Below, one piece after another: positions 1 to 9,649 of a stretch of DNA of 52,849 bases. Position 1 is the stretch's first letter. Each line of letters starts with the position of its first letter. The notes beneath the pieces are model-generated. The model was not told where the DNA came from. It saw nothing but the letters and a program-made list of their open reading frames with translations, and did no database searches. The position numbers and the translations under genes were made by a program. This stretch comes from Verrucomicrobiota bacterium (GTDB taxonomy: Bacteria; Verrucomicrobiota; Verrucomicrobiia; Limisphaerales; CAIMTB01): NCBI GenBank assembly GCA_963205105.1, contig CAUJJW010000185.1, positions 1-52,849 of the forward strand, written 5' to 3'.

Positions 1-1
1 C

Positions 2-2275
2 GCCGGGAGCGATGGCGTCTGGAATCTGGAGGGAGCGCAGCTGTCGTTTGTCGTCGCTCCCTTCTTCTGGCAGACGCTTTGGTTTCGGTCTTCCTCCCTT
101 CTCGCCGTGCTGGGACTGGCGGGAGCGGGTGGATGGCTGGCTTCATCGCGGCGCTTGCGCCAGCTGAATGTCCAGGTGGCGCTCCGGCAACTGGCCACCT
201 CGCTGACCGCCGCCATTGATGCCCAAACCCTGGGCCTGCGGGTGGCTGAAACCTGCCGGGCGCTGTTCCGGCATCAGGCCTTCTTCCTGGTTTTGTTGGA
301 CCGGCAAGGGTCGGTTCGCCTGGTGGCCCATGCCGAGGATACCCGTCCGGGGGATTCGTCGCCGAAGCCTGTTCCACGCGTGACCCTCACCCTGGGTTCG
401 GTCACTGCCCCGATGCTCGGGGGGAGGCCGTTGCTGGTCAACCAGCCGGCAGGCACGGGGAAGTCGGCGGGCGAGACCGCCGCTTTGGGAAACTGGAGTG
501 AGGGAGGTCGCACTGCGGCGTCCATGCTGCTCGCGCCGATCCGTTGGGAGGAGAACACGATTGGCGTGATCTCCGTCCAGAGCTACGCGGTGCACCGCTA
601 CCGTCAGGCGGACCTGGACCAACTGCAGATGCTGGCCGCCCATTGTGGCGCCGCCATTGCTCGCATGGAGGCGGAGCAACTGCGCCGGGAGAACGAAGAA
701 CGCCTTCGTCTGGCGATGGAGACCGCCAGCATGGGGTCCTGGGAAGTGGACCTCGCCACCGGCGATCTGGTCGCGTCGCCCGAGGCGGAGGCCGTGTACG
801 GGTTCTCGCCCGGAACCATGTCCGGGAACAAGTCGCAGCTCTGGAGCCGCGTTCCTGAGGCGGATGCTTCCGAAATCCGCCGTCAGATCGACGCCATCCA
901 GGCGGGAAGCCAGGTGGCCCTCGACGTGGTTCATCCGGTGCTCGCCAGCAACGGGGAACGCTGGCTGGAAGTGAAGGGTCGCGTCCATGGCGTCCGTGGC
1001 GATGGGTCCTCCCCACGCTTGATTGGAATCACCGCCGACATCAGCGCCCGGAGGCAGGCGGAACGACTCCGTGATCGCCTGGAGGCACAACTTCGGCAGT
1101 CCCAGAAACAGGAGGCCATTGGCACCCTGGCCGGAGGGATTGCCCACGACTTCAACAACCTGCTCGCCGTGATCCTGGGGAACATCGAGACGGCCCGAGC
1201 GGACGTCGAACCTGGGCACCCGGTCCGCGAAAGCCTCGACGAGATCCAGAAGTCCGGAATGCGCGCCCGGGATCTGGTCCGCCGCATCCTGGCATTCAGC
1301 CGTCCGCAGGATCATTTGCGCAAGGTCGTCAATCTGGAGCCTATCGTGCACGAGGTCGCGCAACTCCTGAGGTCCACCATTCCGGCCGGCGTCGAGATCT
1401 CCACCGCGTTCGGCGAAGCGGTGCCAGCCGTCATGGCGGATCCCTCGCAGATCCACCAGGTGTTGCTCAACCTGGGCACGAATGCATGGCACGCCATGGA
1501 GGGTCGCATTGGAGGCATCACCTTCCGCCTGGCGGGGGCCATGGTGGACCCGGCTCTGGCGGATTCCATTCCCGGCTTGCACGTCGGATCGCATGCCCTT
1601 CTTCAGGTCGTGGATAATGGCTGGGGCATGTCCAGCGAAGTGAAGGCCCGGATTTTTGATCCGTTCTTCACCACCAAACCTCCCGGCAAAGGCACTGGAC
1701 TCGGGCTCTCCGTGGCGCTGGCGATCATCAAGTCCCACGGCGGAACGGTAAGCGTCGACAGCGCTGTCGGCCGTGGAACCACCTTCAACATCTACCTGCC
1801 TGAGGCTGGCCGCTCGCCAGGCGAGGAACCGGCGGGTGTTGCCGGTTCCCCGGCTTCGGTTGCCCGGCGAAAAGCGCGCATCCTGTTCGTCGACGATGAG
1901 GAAAGCCTGGTCCGCCTCGCACGGCGGGTCCTGGAACGTGCCGGTTACGAGGTGGAAGCCTGCGTGGAGGTGAGCGATGCACTCACTCGATTCAGAACCT
2001 CACCCCGGGGGTTTGACGTGGTGATCACCGATCTCTCCATGCCGGGCTTTTCCGGGATGGATTTCGCGCGAGAGCTTCTCCGGCTTCGCCCGGACGTCGC
2101 GACGTTGCTCTGCTCGGGAAACCTTTCGGAGGCGGAGATCACTGAGGCTCGCGCCATGGGCATGCGGGCGGTCCTGACCAAGCCGTATTCGTCCGCCGAA
2201 CTGCTGGGGACGATCGCCGATGTCTTATCGGAGTTGCGAACCGGTTCCACCGACAGCGCAGGCGACACGCTGTGA
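2..2275 (+). CDS. Hybrid sensor histidine kinase, C-terminal part (5' end outside window)
   Basis: Two-component hybrid kinase that should autophosphorylate on His and pass phosphate to its own receiver domain. The frame is open from base 2, so the gene enters from the left edge. The first internal start (GTG at 107) would cut off the residues before it, which look like the end of a periplasmic Y_Y_Y/beta-propeller sensor followed by a membrane helix (LLAVLGLAGAGGW). Counting from base 107: GAF domain about 30-190, PAS about 195-315, HisKA with H347 in GGIAHDFNN, HATPase with N box (LLNLGTNA), DNGWGM, FDPFFTTK and GTGLGLS, then a receiver with acidic pair D596/D597, phosphoacceptor D642 in TDLSMPG and K692. 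All catalytic residues are present. The signal sensed and the output are unknown. The 3' end overlaps a convergent small gene by 51 bp. Confidence 0.93.
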   Translation, partial: AGSDGVWNLEGAQLSFVVAPFFWQTLWFRSSSLLAVLGLAGAGGWLASSRRLRQLNVQVALRQLATSLTAAIDAQTLGLRVAETCRALFRHQAFFLVLLDRQGSVRLVAHAEDTRPGDSSPKPVPRVTLTLGSVTAPMLGGRPLLVNQPAGTGKSAGETAALGNWSEGGRTAASMLLAPIRWEENTIGVISVQSYAVHRYRQADLDQLQMLAAHCGAAIARMEAEQLRRENEERLRLAMETASMGSWEVDLATGDLVASPEAEAVYGFSPGTMSGNKSQLWSRVPEADASEIRRQIDAIQAGSQVALDVVHPVLASNGERWLEVKGRVHGVRGDGSSPRLIGITADISARRQAERLRDRLEAQLRQSQKQEAIGTLAGGIAHDFNNLLAVILGNIETARADVEPGHPVRESLDEIQKSGMRARDLVRRILAFSRPQDHLRKVVNLEPIVHEVAQLLRSTIPAGVEISTAFGEAVPAVMADPSQIHQVLLNLGTNAWHAMEGRIGGITFRLAGAMVDPALADSIPGLHVGSHALLQVVDNGWGMSSEVKARIFDPFFTTKPPGKGTGLGLSVALAIIKSHGGTVSVDSAVGRGTTFNIYLPEAGRSPGEEPAGVAGSPASVARRKARILFVDDEESLVRLARRVLERAGYEVEACVEVSDALTRFRTSPRGFDVVITDLSMPGFSGMDFARELLRLRPDVATLLCSGNLSEAEITEARAMGMRAVLTKPYSSAELLGTIADVLSELRTGSTDSAGDTL

Positions 2276-2515
2276 ACTCGGAGGTGGGATGGGGCGTCCT
2301 TCCTTGAGGCAAAGGCAGGATCGGTGCGCCTCCAGGAAGTCATGGACCTGCTGCTCGGAAAGCGTTTGCACCCACGCCACCCGTTCTCGCGGGCTGAGAT
2401 CCCGGATTTCGTGAAGCTGGCAGGACTCCGGATTTCCCCGTTCAAAGGGACAGGAAAAAACCAGACCGAACAAACCGACTCGCTCGGAGGCTTTGGGTCG
2501 CTGCTCGGTGGTCAC
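2225..2515 (-). CDS. Small conserved Cys/His-rich protein
   Basis: A 96-residue protein of unknown function. Cys and His residues are regularly spaced (C22, C32, H35, H58, H64, C67, C69), which suggests a small metal-binding fold. The core (NPESCQLHEIRDLSPRERV, then a short helix ending in CLCL) resembles small uncharacterised proteins I associate with Verrucomicrobia and Planctomycetes that carry an NP-x-x-C-x-LH-x-IR pattern. It is convergent with the hybrid kinase and its last 17 codons overlap the kinase 3' end, so the tail after CLCL may be less conserved. No Shine-Dalgarno is visible. The match is from memory of the pattern and could be chance. Confidence 0.55.
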   Translation of the reverse strand: MTTEQRPKASERVGLFGLVFSCPFERGNPESCQLHEIRDLSPRERVAWVQTLSEQQVHDFLEAHRSCLCLKEGRPIPPPSSQRVACAVGGTGSQLR

Positions 2516-2744
2516 AACACGCGGGTACGTCCCAAGGGGCAGGACCGAACCCGCGGAGATGTTCCCAGATCGGTGCCTGAAGCGACATCAGGGAAAACCC
2601 TGAGTCATCCTGGAACCGCGATGAGATGGACGATGCGCTTCCTTGCCTTGGGTAACAAAAGGCAAGAAGCACTCCCGAGCGGCCGGGAATGGAGGGCGCA
2701 ACGCCCGCAGTGACCGGGAAGTGCGAGTCCGCGGCGTGCGGAAC

Positions 2745-2975
2745 TCAGGCGGGGGCGAGAACCGCCTTGTTCGTGACCAGGTACTGCTGCAAGTCGCGAA
2801 TCGAGGACATCGTGGTCGGTGTGCCGGGGCGCATCGCCTTGTAGCGCTTGTAATGCACCAGGACCTTGCCCACCTGCGTCACGGCCACGTTGACGTCGCC
2901 GACCTGCCACACTTGGCCCTTCTCAAAGGGCGGAAAGCTCTTCGGCGTTGATGGCTTGGATGGCGACTTCTTCAT
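2745..2975 (-). CDS. Small conserved hypothetical protein
   Basis: A 76-residue basic protein with a Lys/Pro/Ser-rich N-terminus followed by a compact domain (FEKGQVWQVGDVNVAVTQVG, then VHYKRYK and a C-terminal helix IRDLQQYL). The frame continues upstream to 3116, but ATG at 2975 gives a start just before the Lys-rich tail and removes a low-complexity extension. The function is unknown. The alternating hydrophobic strands and the GQVW-x-V pattern look like a small beta-barrel that might bind nucleic acid, which is only a guess. It is divergent from the DUF5069 gene, with about 220 bp of shared upstream sequence in which I found no convincing promoter. Confidence 0.6.
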   Translation of the reverse strand: MKKSPSKPSTPKSFPPFEKGQVWQVGDVNVAVTQVGKVLVHYKRYKAMRPGTPTTMSSIRDLQQYLVTNKAVLAPA

Positions 2976-3193
2976 GCCGCGATAATGCCCAACTCTCTGC
3001 GCGCGAGCAAGGACCGGGCTGCGAACGTTGCAAATGGGGATTCTCATTGACTTCATTGGGGACTTCCAAGGCTTTAAAAACACCGGTTTTGCGCCGATTT
3101 TTAAGGCATTCGTCACTTTGAATCCCTCCAGCAGGCGTATCCCTGGAAGCTCGTTTGTTGGCGGTCCACCCGGGAAAGGTTAGACTTCCGCGC

Positions 3194-3718
3194 ATGGAAG
3201 AACCCATTTGGGTGGAAGAATTCCGGGGCGCCTACCTTCGCACCCGGCGTGCCTACGAAGAAGGTGCTGGCACCCCCTCAGAGTGCATTTCGGAGTCGGA
3301 CCGTCGGTTTTTGGGGGAAATCGGCTGTTCACCTCAGGAACTGTTCGATTTGGTCGAGGACGACGTCACCGTCGGTGAACCGGGTTTGGAGCTCGCGTTA
3401 AGGATCACGAAGATTCGGTGGGCGTACTTCCAGCAGGTGGAACGTGGGAAAGCCCCCGAACGCATGCGGCGTATCTCGGAATTCCCGCCGCCGGGCGAAA
3501 GCCTCGGCAATATTCCCTGGCTTCCGAGAATTATCGCTAAAGCTAGAAGCAAACTCAAAGGCGAGCTTCCGTCCGAGTTGATGTACAGCTGCGGGGGGGA
3601 TCGCCATTTCCTGCGCGAACATGGCCTGGCTGCCGACGCTTTCCTGCAAGCCGTTTGGAATGCGGGAGATCGCGATGACGCGATTTTGGAGTACGTGCAG
3701 CGCCGCGGGGCTGTTTGA
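3194..3718 (+). CDS. DUF5069 domain-containing protein
   Basis: A 174-residue cytoplasmic protein of a family of unknown function. The C-terminal third carries the hallmark of DUF5069: LPRIIAKARSKLKGELPSELMY followed by CGGDRHFLREHG and AFLQAVWNAGD. The N-terminal half (SDRRFLGEIGCSPQELFDLVED, then ITKIRWAYFQ) looks like a weaker version of the same helical pattern, so the protein may be an internal duplication. ATG at 3194 is preferred over the upstream start at 3155 because GGAAAGG lies upstream and the first residues then match the usual family start. It runs in the same direction as the giant gene downstream, with 28 bp between them. Confidence 0.8.
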   Translation: MEEPIWVEEFRGAYLRTRRAYEEGAGTPSECISESDRRFLGEIGCSPQELFDLVEDDVTVGEPGLELALRITKIRWAYFQQVERGKAPERMRRISEFPPPGESLGNIPWLPRIIAKARSKLKGELPSELMYSCGGDRHFLREHGLAADAFLQAVWNAGDRDDAILEYVQRRGAV

Positions 3719-3746
3719 CGGCGAGGGCTCTCGGCTGGACTTGCTT

Positions 3747-6700
3747 ATGCCTGCACCATGGATGCCACAGGTGTTCGTGGTCTTGGGCCTGCTCGGGTGG
3801 GGCATGATCGGCAGGGGCGCTGATCTGCCGGCGGTGGTGATCCACGAGCTCTATTACCACAGCCCGTCCGGGCGGACGGACGAGCCATTCGTCGAACTAC
3901 GCAACCTGGAGCACCGGCCGGTGGACCTGCGCGGGTGGGAGATTTCGGGAGGTATCGGCTTCCGTTTCGAAAGATCGACGGTCCTCGGACCCGACGCCCT
4001 CCTCGTGCTGGCCGCGGATCCCGACCGATTGAAGACAATGCGAGGAGGTGGATTCGCGCTCTTCGGGCCATGGCAAGGGCGGTTGAGCCGGTCGGGCGAA
4101 TCCCTGGTGCTGCGCGATGCGACGGGGCAGGAGGTGGATCGGGTCAACTACTCGGACGACGGCGAATGGTCGGTGCGCCAGCGAGGTCCGGTCGATGGTG
4201 GGCATCGAGGCCTGGTTTGGAGCGAGGCCCACGACGGGGGTGGGTTCTCCCTGGAATTGGTCCAGCCGGGACTGCCGAACGAGCACGGCCAGAATTGGTC
4301 CGCCAGCCGGGTGATGGGAGGAACGCCGGGAGAGGTCAACAGTGTCGGCCTGTCCAACGCCCCGCCGTTGATCGTCGGAGCGCGGCATCGGCCCTGGGTT
4401 CCGCGATCGAACGAACCCGTGGTGGTGACCGCACGCCTGTTGGACGAATCACCCGGGGTCCGGGCGGTGGTTCGATTTCGGGTGGATGGGATGGACGTTT
4501 TTGAGACGGCGCCGATGGCGGATGACGGGGCTTTAGCGGATGCGCTGGCCGGGGACGGATGGTTTTCGGCGCAACTCCCGGCCAGGCCGTCGGGGACGCT
4601 GGTCGAATGGTTCGTGGAAGCGTGGGATGACGGGGAGCGCCGTCGGACGTGGCCCGCGCCGGTGGAGGAAGATGCCGGCCCGCAGCAGAGTGCGAACGCG
4701 CTGTACGTGGTGGACGATGCTCAGCAAGCCGGTGGCGACGCGCTCTTCCGGATCGTGCTTCGCGCGGCGGATCGGGAGGAGTTGCTGCAAATCAACCGGA
4801 ACAGCCCACCGGCGCCCTATCCGACGCTCAACCAGACGACGAGCCACGCGCAGTTCAATGGCACGTTGATCGTGACGGCGAACGACTCCACGGAGGGCAG
4901 GTACAACGTCGGCATTCGAAACCGGGGCAACGGCAGCCGGGTGGCGTTGCCCCAGAGTTTCCGGGTGAACATCCCGGCGGACCGTCGGTGGGAAGGGGTC
5001 CGGGCGGTGAACCTCAATTCGCAAGTGCCCGACCTCCAACTCCTGGGCAGCGCTCTGATGCGTCGGGCCGGATTGGCGGCGGCGATGGCTCGACCGACTC
5101 ACGTCCGTTTCAACACGGAAAACCCGACCTTTCCAGCCTACCCGAGCCTCGGCTTTTACGTGGCCAGCGAGGTGATCGACGGAGACTTCGAGGAGCGTCA
5201 GTTTCCCTTGGATGCAGGCGGCGCAATCTACCGGGGTCAACGGCTGGGCTTCGAGACTCAGAACCACGCCAACCTCGGTTATTTGGGCGAGGACCCGACC
5301 CCTTATCGGGCGCTTTACTTCAAGCGCACCGAGCTCGCGGTCGACGACTGGACCGACCTCATCGAGTTGACGCGAGTGGCCAGCACCACGCCGGACGACG
5401 CTTACGTCGGGGAGATGAGGAGGGTCGCCGATGTGGAACAGTGGGCGCTCTATTTCGCCGCCAACTCCCTGCTGAACAACCAGGAGACGAGTCCGGTGAA
5501 TGGCCAGGGTGACGACTACTTCATGCGGCGCGGCGCGGGCGATCGGCGCTTTCAATTGATGCCGTACGATCTCGACACGTTGCTGGGCGCAGGATTTCCA
5601 GCGGGAAGTCCCACGGACCCGCTCTTCCAACTGGTGGGCCGGCGCGTGCCGGCATTCGAGCGCTTCCTCACCCACCCTGCCTTCGCTCCACTCTTCTTCC
5701 GGGAGGTGCGACGCCTCGCCACCACGGTCTGGCGACCCTTGGAGTTTGATGAACTGTCGCGTCGACTGTTGGGCGGACGCATCCCCGACGCGCGACTCAC
5801 CGCGATGACGCAGTACCTGTCCAACCGGGTGGCGTTTGCCCTGGGAGCCATTCCGAGCCGACTGACGGTGGTGGCGGGTTCGCCCAACCGGGACGGGTGG
5901 GTGGGACTCAGCGGTCTCGCGGATCCAACGGTCACTTCGGAAGTGCGCGTGAACGGGATGCTTGCCGACTGGAAACCGTGGACCACCCGCTGGTCGTTGA
6001 ATGCCTTGGCGCTCACGCCCGGGGTCAACCGCCTCGTGGTTGAGGCGGTGGATGTCCGGGGAATCGTGCTGGAACAGACCCACGTCGATGCGGTTTGGGA
6101 CGCCGCGGTGCCAACCCGCGTCGAGGGTGTGCTGGCAGGGGATGTGGTTTGGACGACAGTGGGTGGACCGTATGTGCTGAACGGCGAGGTCACGGTGCCG
6201 GCGGGATCCAGCCTTCGATTGGAACCTGGCGTGACGGTGTATGCGATGGCCGGCAGCCGGTTGACGGTCGCCGGTCGTTTCGAGGCGGTTGGAGAACCAC
6301 AACGCCGCATCCGATTCACTGCGTTGCCTGGCCTGGTGGATCCGACCAACAGCTGGGGTGGACTCCGCTGGATTGGCGGCGGGGGAGCTGTTTCGAACCG
6401 CCTGGTGTGCGTGGATGTGGAGCACGCGGGACTGTTCGGGAGCACACTGACTACCACCGACACCACCCTGGTGATCGATCAATGCACCTTTGCTGGCACC
6501 ACCCGAACGTTGCTGGAGACCCATCGATCCAGCCTCGAAGTGCGTCGGAGCATTTTTCCGCCGACGATCGGACGGGAACTCGTGCACGGATCGGTAATTC
6601 CGGATGGGGGTCGTTTGCTGTTGGAAGGAAACAGGTTTGGCGGAACGACGGCGGGCAACGACGTGGTGGACTTCAGCGGCGCGCGTCGGCCCGGCCCCAT

Positions 6701-9599
6701 TCTGGAAGTGCGGGACAACGTCTTCCTGGGATCCGCGGATGACGTTCTGGACCTGGACGGATGCGATGCGCATATCGAAGGCAACCTGTTCCTGAACGTC
6801 TCGAATGGAGATCCAGATCAACCCAACACCTCCAGCGCGGTCTCCTTCGGCAGCGCGGATGGTTACGCGCCGCACGTGGTGCTGGTGCGGAACTTCTTCG
6901 TCGACGTCGACCACCTGGTGCTGTGCAAGGAGGGCGGTCGGGTGACGCTGGAACACAACACGGCGTTGAGAGTGGGTATCAGCGCAGTCAACTTCAGCGA
7001 ACCCGCCCGCGGCGTTCTCCCCGGCGGCGGGGCCCGGCTGGAAGGCAACGTGTTGATGGACTGTCCGCGGGTGCTGGAGAACGCGCGCCCACCTGACCGC
7101 ACCGTGGAGATCGAGGCGACTCGCAACGTGGTTTTCGGGGGCGCTGGGGCGGAACTGGGAGAAGGGAACTGGGCTGTCGACCCGTTGTTGGTGAACCCGG
7201 ATGTTCCCGGCTCGGACACGACGATGCTGCGAGCCGCGCTGGCGCTGCAAAATGGTTCACCGGTGCTTGGGCAGGGACGCGCCGGACTGAGTCCTGGGAC
7301 ATCGGTGCCCGCCGGGGCGACGGTCAGCGGACTTCGACAGCGCAACGATTGGCGTCCTGATCTTGCCCTGGACATTTATGGGCCGGGGTTGGTGGCCTTT
7401 CGCTGGCGCCTGGACGGTGGTCCGTGGAGTTCGACGATGCCCCTGAGCCAGGAACCGCTGATCCTGCGCGGGCTGGAACCTGGGGAGCACCGATTGGAAG
7501 TGGTGGGGCTCGACAGCGCGGGCCGTTGGCCAAGCGACGCCGAGGCTTGGGTCGGACGTTGGACGACGGACCCGGCCGCAGCCGGGGTGCGTCTGTCGGA
7601 AGTCCTGGCATCGGCAGCTCCCGGGGAGTCCGGGTTCGTGGAGCTTTGGAATGATTCGAAATCGGTTGTGGACCTCTCGGGCTGGCGATGGACGGTGGGC
7701 CCTGGGGCTGTTGCGTCCGCATCGTTGCCGGTGGGGACCCTGTTGGATGCTGGCGAGCGCCGCGCGTTTCCCCAGTCACCTCAGCCCAGGGGTGGCGAGG
7801 TTGTTCTTTGGAATGCGGCCGGGGAGCAGGTGGATCAGGTTCGCTTCGGCGATCAAGTGCCCGGCCTGAGTCTGGGCTGGTGGGAGACGGGCTGGGCTCT
7901 GGCGACGCCGACACCGGGTGAGCCCAACCATCGCACGTCCACCGGGGATCCGAGAGCGTTGCGGATCAACGAGTGGCTGGCGCGGACGCGGTATCTGCCT
8001 GGGGAAGATTTCGTGGAGCTGTTCAACCCACTGGCGTGGCCGGTTCCGCTGGAAGGATTGGCGCTGACCGACAACCCCATCGGTCATCCTTCCCGCTCGC
8101 CCTGGCCGCCACTGTCCTTCCTGGGGGCGCGACAGGTTCTGGCCTGGTCGGCCGATGGCGGAAACGAACCGGGTCACTTGGCGTTTCGCTTGAGCGGTGA
8201 AGGAGGCGACGTTGCCTTGCTGGACCGGGAAGGTCGGATCCTGGACCAGGTTCAGTACCTTCCCCAGGTCGATGACATCTCCGAGGGCCGCAGCCCGGAT
8301 GGCGGGGAAGTGATTCATTGGTTTCAACATCCGACGCCTGGTCGGCCCAATCCCCGCCCGGAACCATCATCCGGTGGAGGAGTGCCCCTGCGACTGAACG
8401 AGCTGTTCCTGGGCTTGGTCACCGGGGTTGCTGAAGGTGCGTGGGTGGAGATTGCGAACACCTCGGATAGCGAGGTCGACGCGAGCGGGTTGGAATTCAC
8501 CACGGAATCCATGGGAGGCGTTGCCCTGCGAATACCGGCCGGCACGCGCATCGGGGCAGGGGGATATGCCGTGATTCCGATCCCGGCGCTTGGACTTGGG
8601 CCGGCGGGTGGCAGCCTCTTGCTTTGGGATCGGGCCGAAGCGGGAGGCGGCTGGCTCGATGGGATTCGGGTTGGACCGCAGCCGTCCGGATTTTCCGTCG
8701 GCCGAGTGTCCGGCGCGGGCGCGCGTGGAGGCTGGGGCTTGAACCGACCGACTCCGGGAGCCGGCAACGAGCCGGCACCGGTGCATCCATCGGCACGTTT
8801 GAGCATCAACGAATGGATGGCGGCGCCCCGCGATGGGCCCGACTGGGTGGAACTCTACAACCCGGAGAACCTGCCCGCGGATGTCTCGGGGATGACGCTG
8901 TCGGATGACCCGGAGGAGCCGTCGCAGTATCGGTTTCCTGGACTGAGTTACGTCGGCACGGGTGAGTCTGCGTTTCTGGCTGTTGATGCCGCCGAACCAC
9001 GATGGGAGGTGGGGCGCCTGGGCTTCGCGCTGCGGCGGGAAGGCGAACAACTGACGCTTCGAACTGCGGCGGGCGCGCTGGTCGACTCGGTGCGCTTTGG
9101 CCGGCAGTCGGAGGGCATTTCCGAGGGTCGCTGGGTGGACGGAACGGAGGTGATTACGCCTTTGATTTTCGACGGAACCCGTGGGGCGCCCAACCTGAGG
9201 CCATCCGATGACGATCGGGACGGGGACGGACTGCCTGACGCCTGGGAAGTGGCGCATGGCCTGGCCGTCAACAACGCCACCGGCCGGGATGGAGCCCGCG
9301 GTGACCCCGACGGCGACGAACTGACCAACATCGAAGAATTCGAGGCCGGAACGTTGCCGAACGATCCAGACAGTCGGGTGAACCTTCGCATTGCAGGCGG
9401 CAACACCGTGTTGCAGCTCCGATTCCGACAAGAACGAGATCGTCGTTACGTCCTGGAAGAGCGCGACGGGTGGTCCCAGGAGGCCTGGGAAACCGTGAAT
9501 GTGTGGGAACCTCTGCCGGAGCCGTTGGAACGTGTGGAGTTGGTGGATCCGGCTCCTGGGAAGGCGCGGTTCTATCGGCTGAAGGTGACGCGACCCTGA
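3747..9599 (+). CDS. Giant exported protein with lamin-tail, CotH-like and beta-helix domains
   Basis: About 1950 residues. ATG at 3747 is chosen because it begins a plausible signal peptide (hydrophobic VFVVLGLLGWGM, then GRGADLP); the open frame extends further but would overlap the DUF5069 gene. Rough domain order: lamin-tail (LTD) domain 30-200; linker; CotH-like spore-coat-kinase domain 330-625, in which the usual W-DLDG motif reads YDLDTLLG; right-handed beta-helix 795-1155 with G-x-L/V repeats; four more LTD domains at about 1280, 1400, 1545 and 1680, each starting with a LRINEW-type strand; a calcium-binding DxDxDG segment (DDDRDGDGLPDAWE and DPDGDELTNIEEF) 1820-1875; and a final 70-residue beta domain. 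LTD/CotH proteins of this kind are common on Verrucomicrobia surfaces, but their role is not established. It may be cell-surface or secreted; no anchor is visible at the C-terminus. Confidence 0.88.
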   Translation: MPAPWMPQVFVVLGLLGWGMIGRGADLPAVVIHELYYHSPSGRTDEPFVELRNLEHRPVDLRGWEISGGIGFRFERSTVLGPDALLVLAADPDRLKTMRGGGFALFGPWQGRLSRSGESLVLRDATGQEVDRVNYSDDGEWSVRQRGPVDGGHRGLVWSEAHDGGGFSLELVQPGLPNEHGQNWSASRVMGGTPGEVNSVGLSNAPPLIVGARHRPWVPRSNEPVVVTARLLDESPGVRAVVRFRVDGMDVFETAPMADDGALADALAGDGWFSAQLPARPSGTLVEWFVEAWDDGERRRTWPAPVEEDAGPQQSANALYVVDDAQQAGGDALFRIVLRAADREELLQINRNSPPAPYPTLNQTTSHAQFNGTLIVTANDSTEGRYNVGIRNRGNGSRVALPQSFRVNIPADRRWEGVRAVNLNSQVPDLQLLGSALMRRAGLAAAMARPTHVRFNTENPTFPAYPSLGFYVASEVIDGDFEERQFPLDAGGAIYRGQRLGFETQNHANLGYLGEDPTPYRALYFKRTELAVDDWTDLIELTRVASTTPDDAYVGEMRRVADVEQWALYFAANSLLNNQETSPVNGQGDDYFMRRGAGDRRFQLMPYDLDTLLGAGFPAGSPTDPLFQLVGRRVPAFERFLTHPAFAPLFFREVRRLATTVWRPLEFDELSRRLLGGRIPDARLTAMTQYLSNRVAFALGAIPSRLTVVAGSPNRDGWVGLSGLADPTVTSEVRVNGMLADWKPWTTRWSLNALALTPGVNRLVVEAVDVRGIVLEQTHVDAVWDAAVPTRVEGVLAGDVVWTTVGGPYVLNGEVTVPAGSSLRLEPGVTVYAMAGSRLTVAGRFEAVGEPQRRIRFTALPGLVDPTNSWGGLRWIGGGGAVSNRLVCVDVEHAGLFGSTLTTTDTTLVIDQCTFAGTTRTLLETHRSSLEVRRSIFPPTIGRELVHGSVIPDGGRLLLEGNRFGGTTAGNDVVDFSGARRPGPILEVRDNVFLGSADDVLDLDGCDAHIEGNLFLNVSNGDPDQPNTSSAVSFGSADGYAPHVVLVRNFFVDVDHLVLCKEGGRVTLEHNTALRVGISAVNFSEPARGVLPGGGARLEGNVLMDCPRVLENARPPDRTVEIEATRNVVFGGAGAELGEGNWAVDPLLVNPDVPGSDTTMLRAALALQNGSPVLGQGRAGLSPGTSVPAGATVSGLRQRNDWRPDLALDIYGPGLVAFRWRLDGGPWSSTMPLSQEPLILRGLEPGEHRLEVVGLDSAGRWPSDAEAWVGRWTTDPAAAGVRLSEVLASAAPGESGFVELWNDSKSVVDLSGWRWTVGPGAVASASLPVGTLLDAGERRAFPQSPQPRGGEVVLWNAAGEQVDQVRFGDQVPGLSLGWWETGWALATPTPGEPNHRTSTGDPRALRINEWLARTRYLPGEDFVELFNPLAWPVPLEGLALTDNPIGHPSRSPWPPLSFLGARQVLAWSADGGNEPGHLAFRLSGEGGDVALLDREGRILDQVQYLPQVDDISEGRSPDGGEVIHWFQHPTPGRPNPRPEPSSGGGVPLRLNELFLGLVTGVAEGAWVEIANTSDSEVDASGLEFTTESMGGVALRIPAGTRIGAGGYAVIPIPALGLGPAGGSLLLWDRAEAGGGWLDGIRVGPQPSGFSVGRVSGAGARGGWGLNRPTPGAGNEPAPVHPSARLSINEWMAAPRDGPDWVELYNPENLPADVSGMTLSDDPEEPSQYRFPGLSYVGTGESAFLAVDAAEPRWEVGRLGFALRREGEQLTLRTAAGALVDSVRFGRQSEGISEGRWVDGTEVITPLIFDGTRGAPNLRPSDDDRDGDGLPDAWEVAHGLAVNNATGRDGARGDPDGDELTNIEEFEAGTLPNDPDSRVNLRIAGGNTVLQLRFRQERDRRYVLEERDGWSQEAWETVNVWEPLPEPLERVELVDPAPGKARFYRLKVTRP

Positions 9600-9649
9600 G
9601 GGTTGGCGCTCGATCCTCGGTGGATGCGCCCAATAGCCTCGGGTCCAGC

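Noticed and set aside
143..1738. 531-codon minus-strand open frame opposite the sensor kinase
   Set aside because: Shadow of the kinase in GC-rich DNA; the plus strand has all kinase motifs and the minus product has no recognisable domain.
107..2275. Kinase as a complete gene starting at GTG 107
   Set aside because: The frame is open to the window edge and the residues before 107 look like the end of a sensor domain and its membrane helix.
2642..2666. Hairpin CTTGCCTT/AAGGCAAG in the gap after the small gene
   Set aside because: Too short and without a T-run; no neighbouring feature gives it a role.
2725..2746. Hairpin GAGTCCGC/GCGGAACTC as terminator of the 76-residue gene
   Set aside because: It has a bulge, no T-tract, and overlaps the stop codon.
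4533..7250. 905-codon minus-strand open frame
   Set aside because: Antisense to the giant LTD/CotH gene, rich in His, Arg and Gln as expected for a shadow frame.
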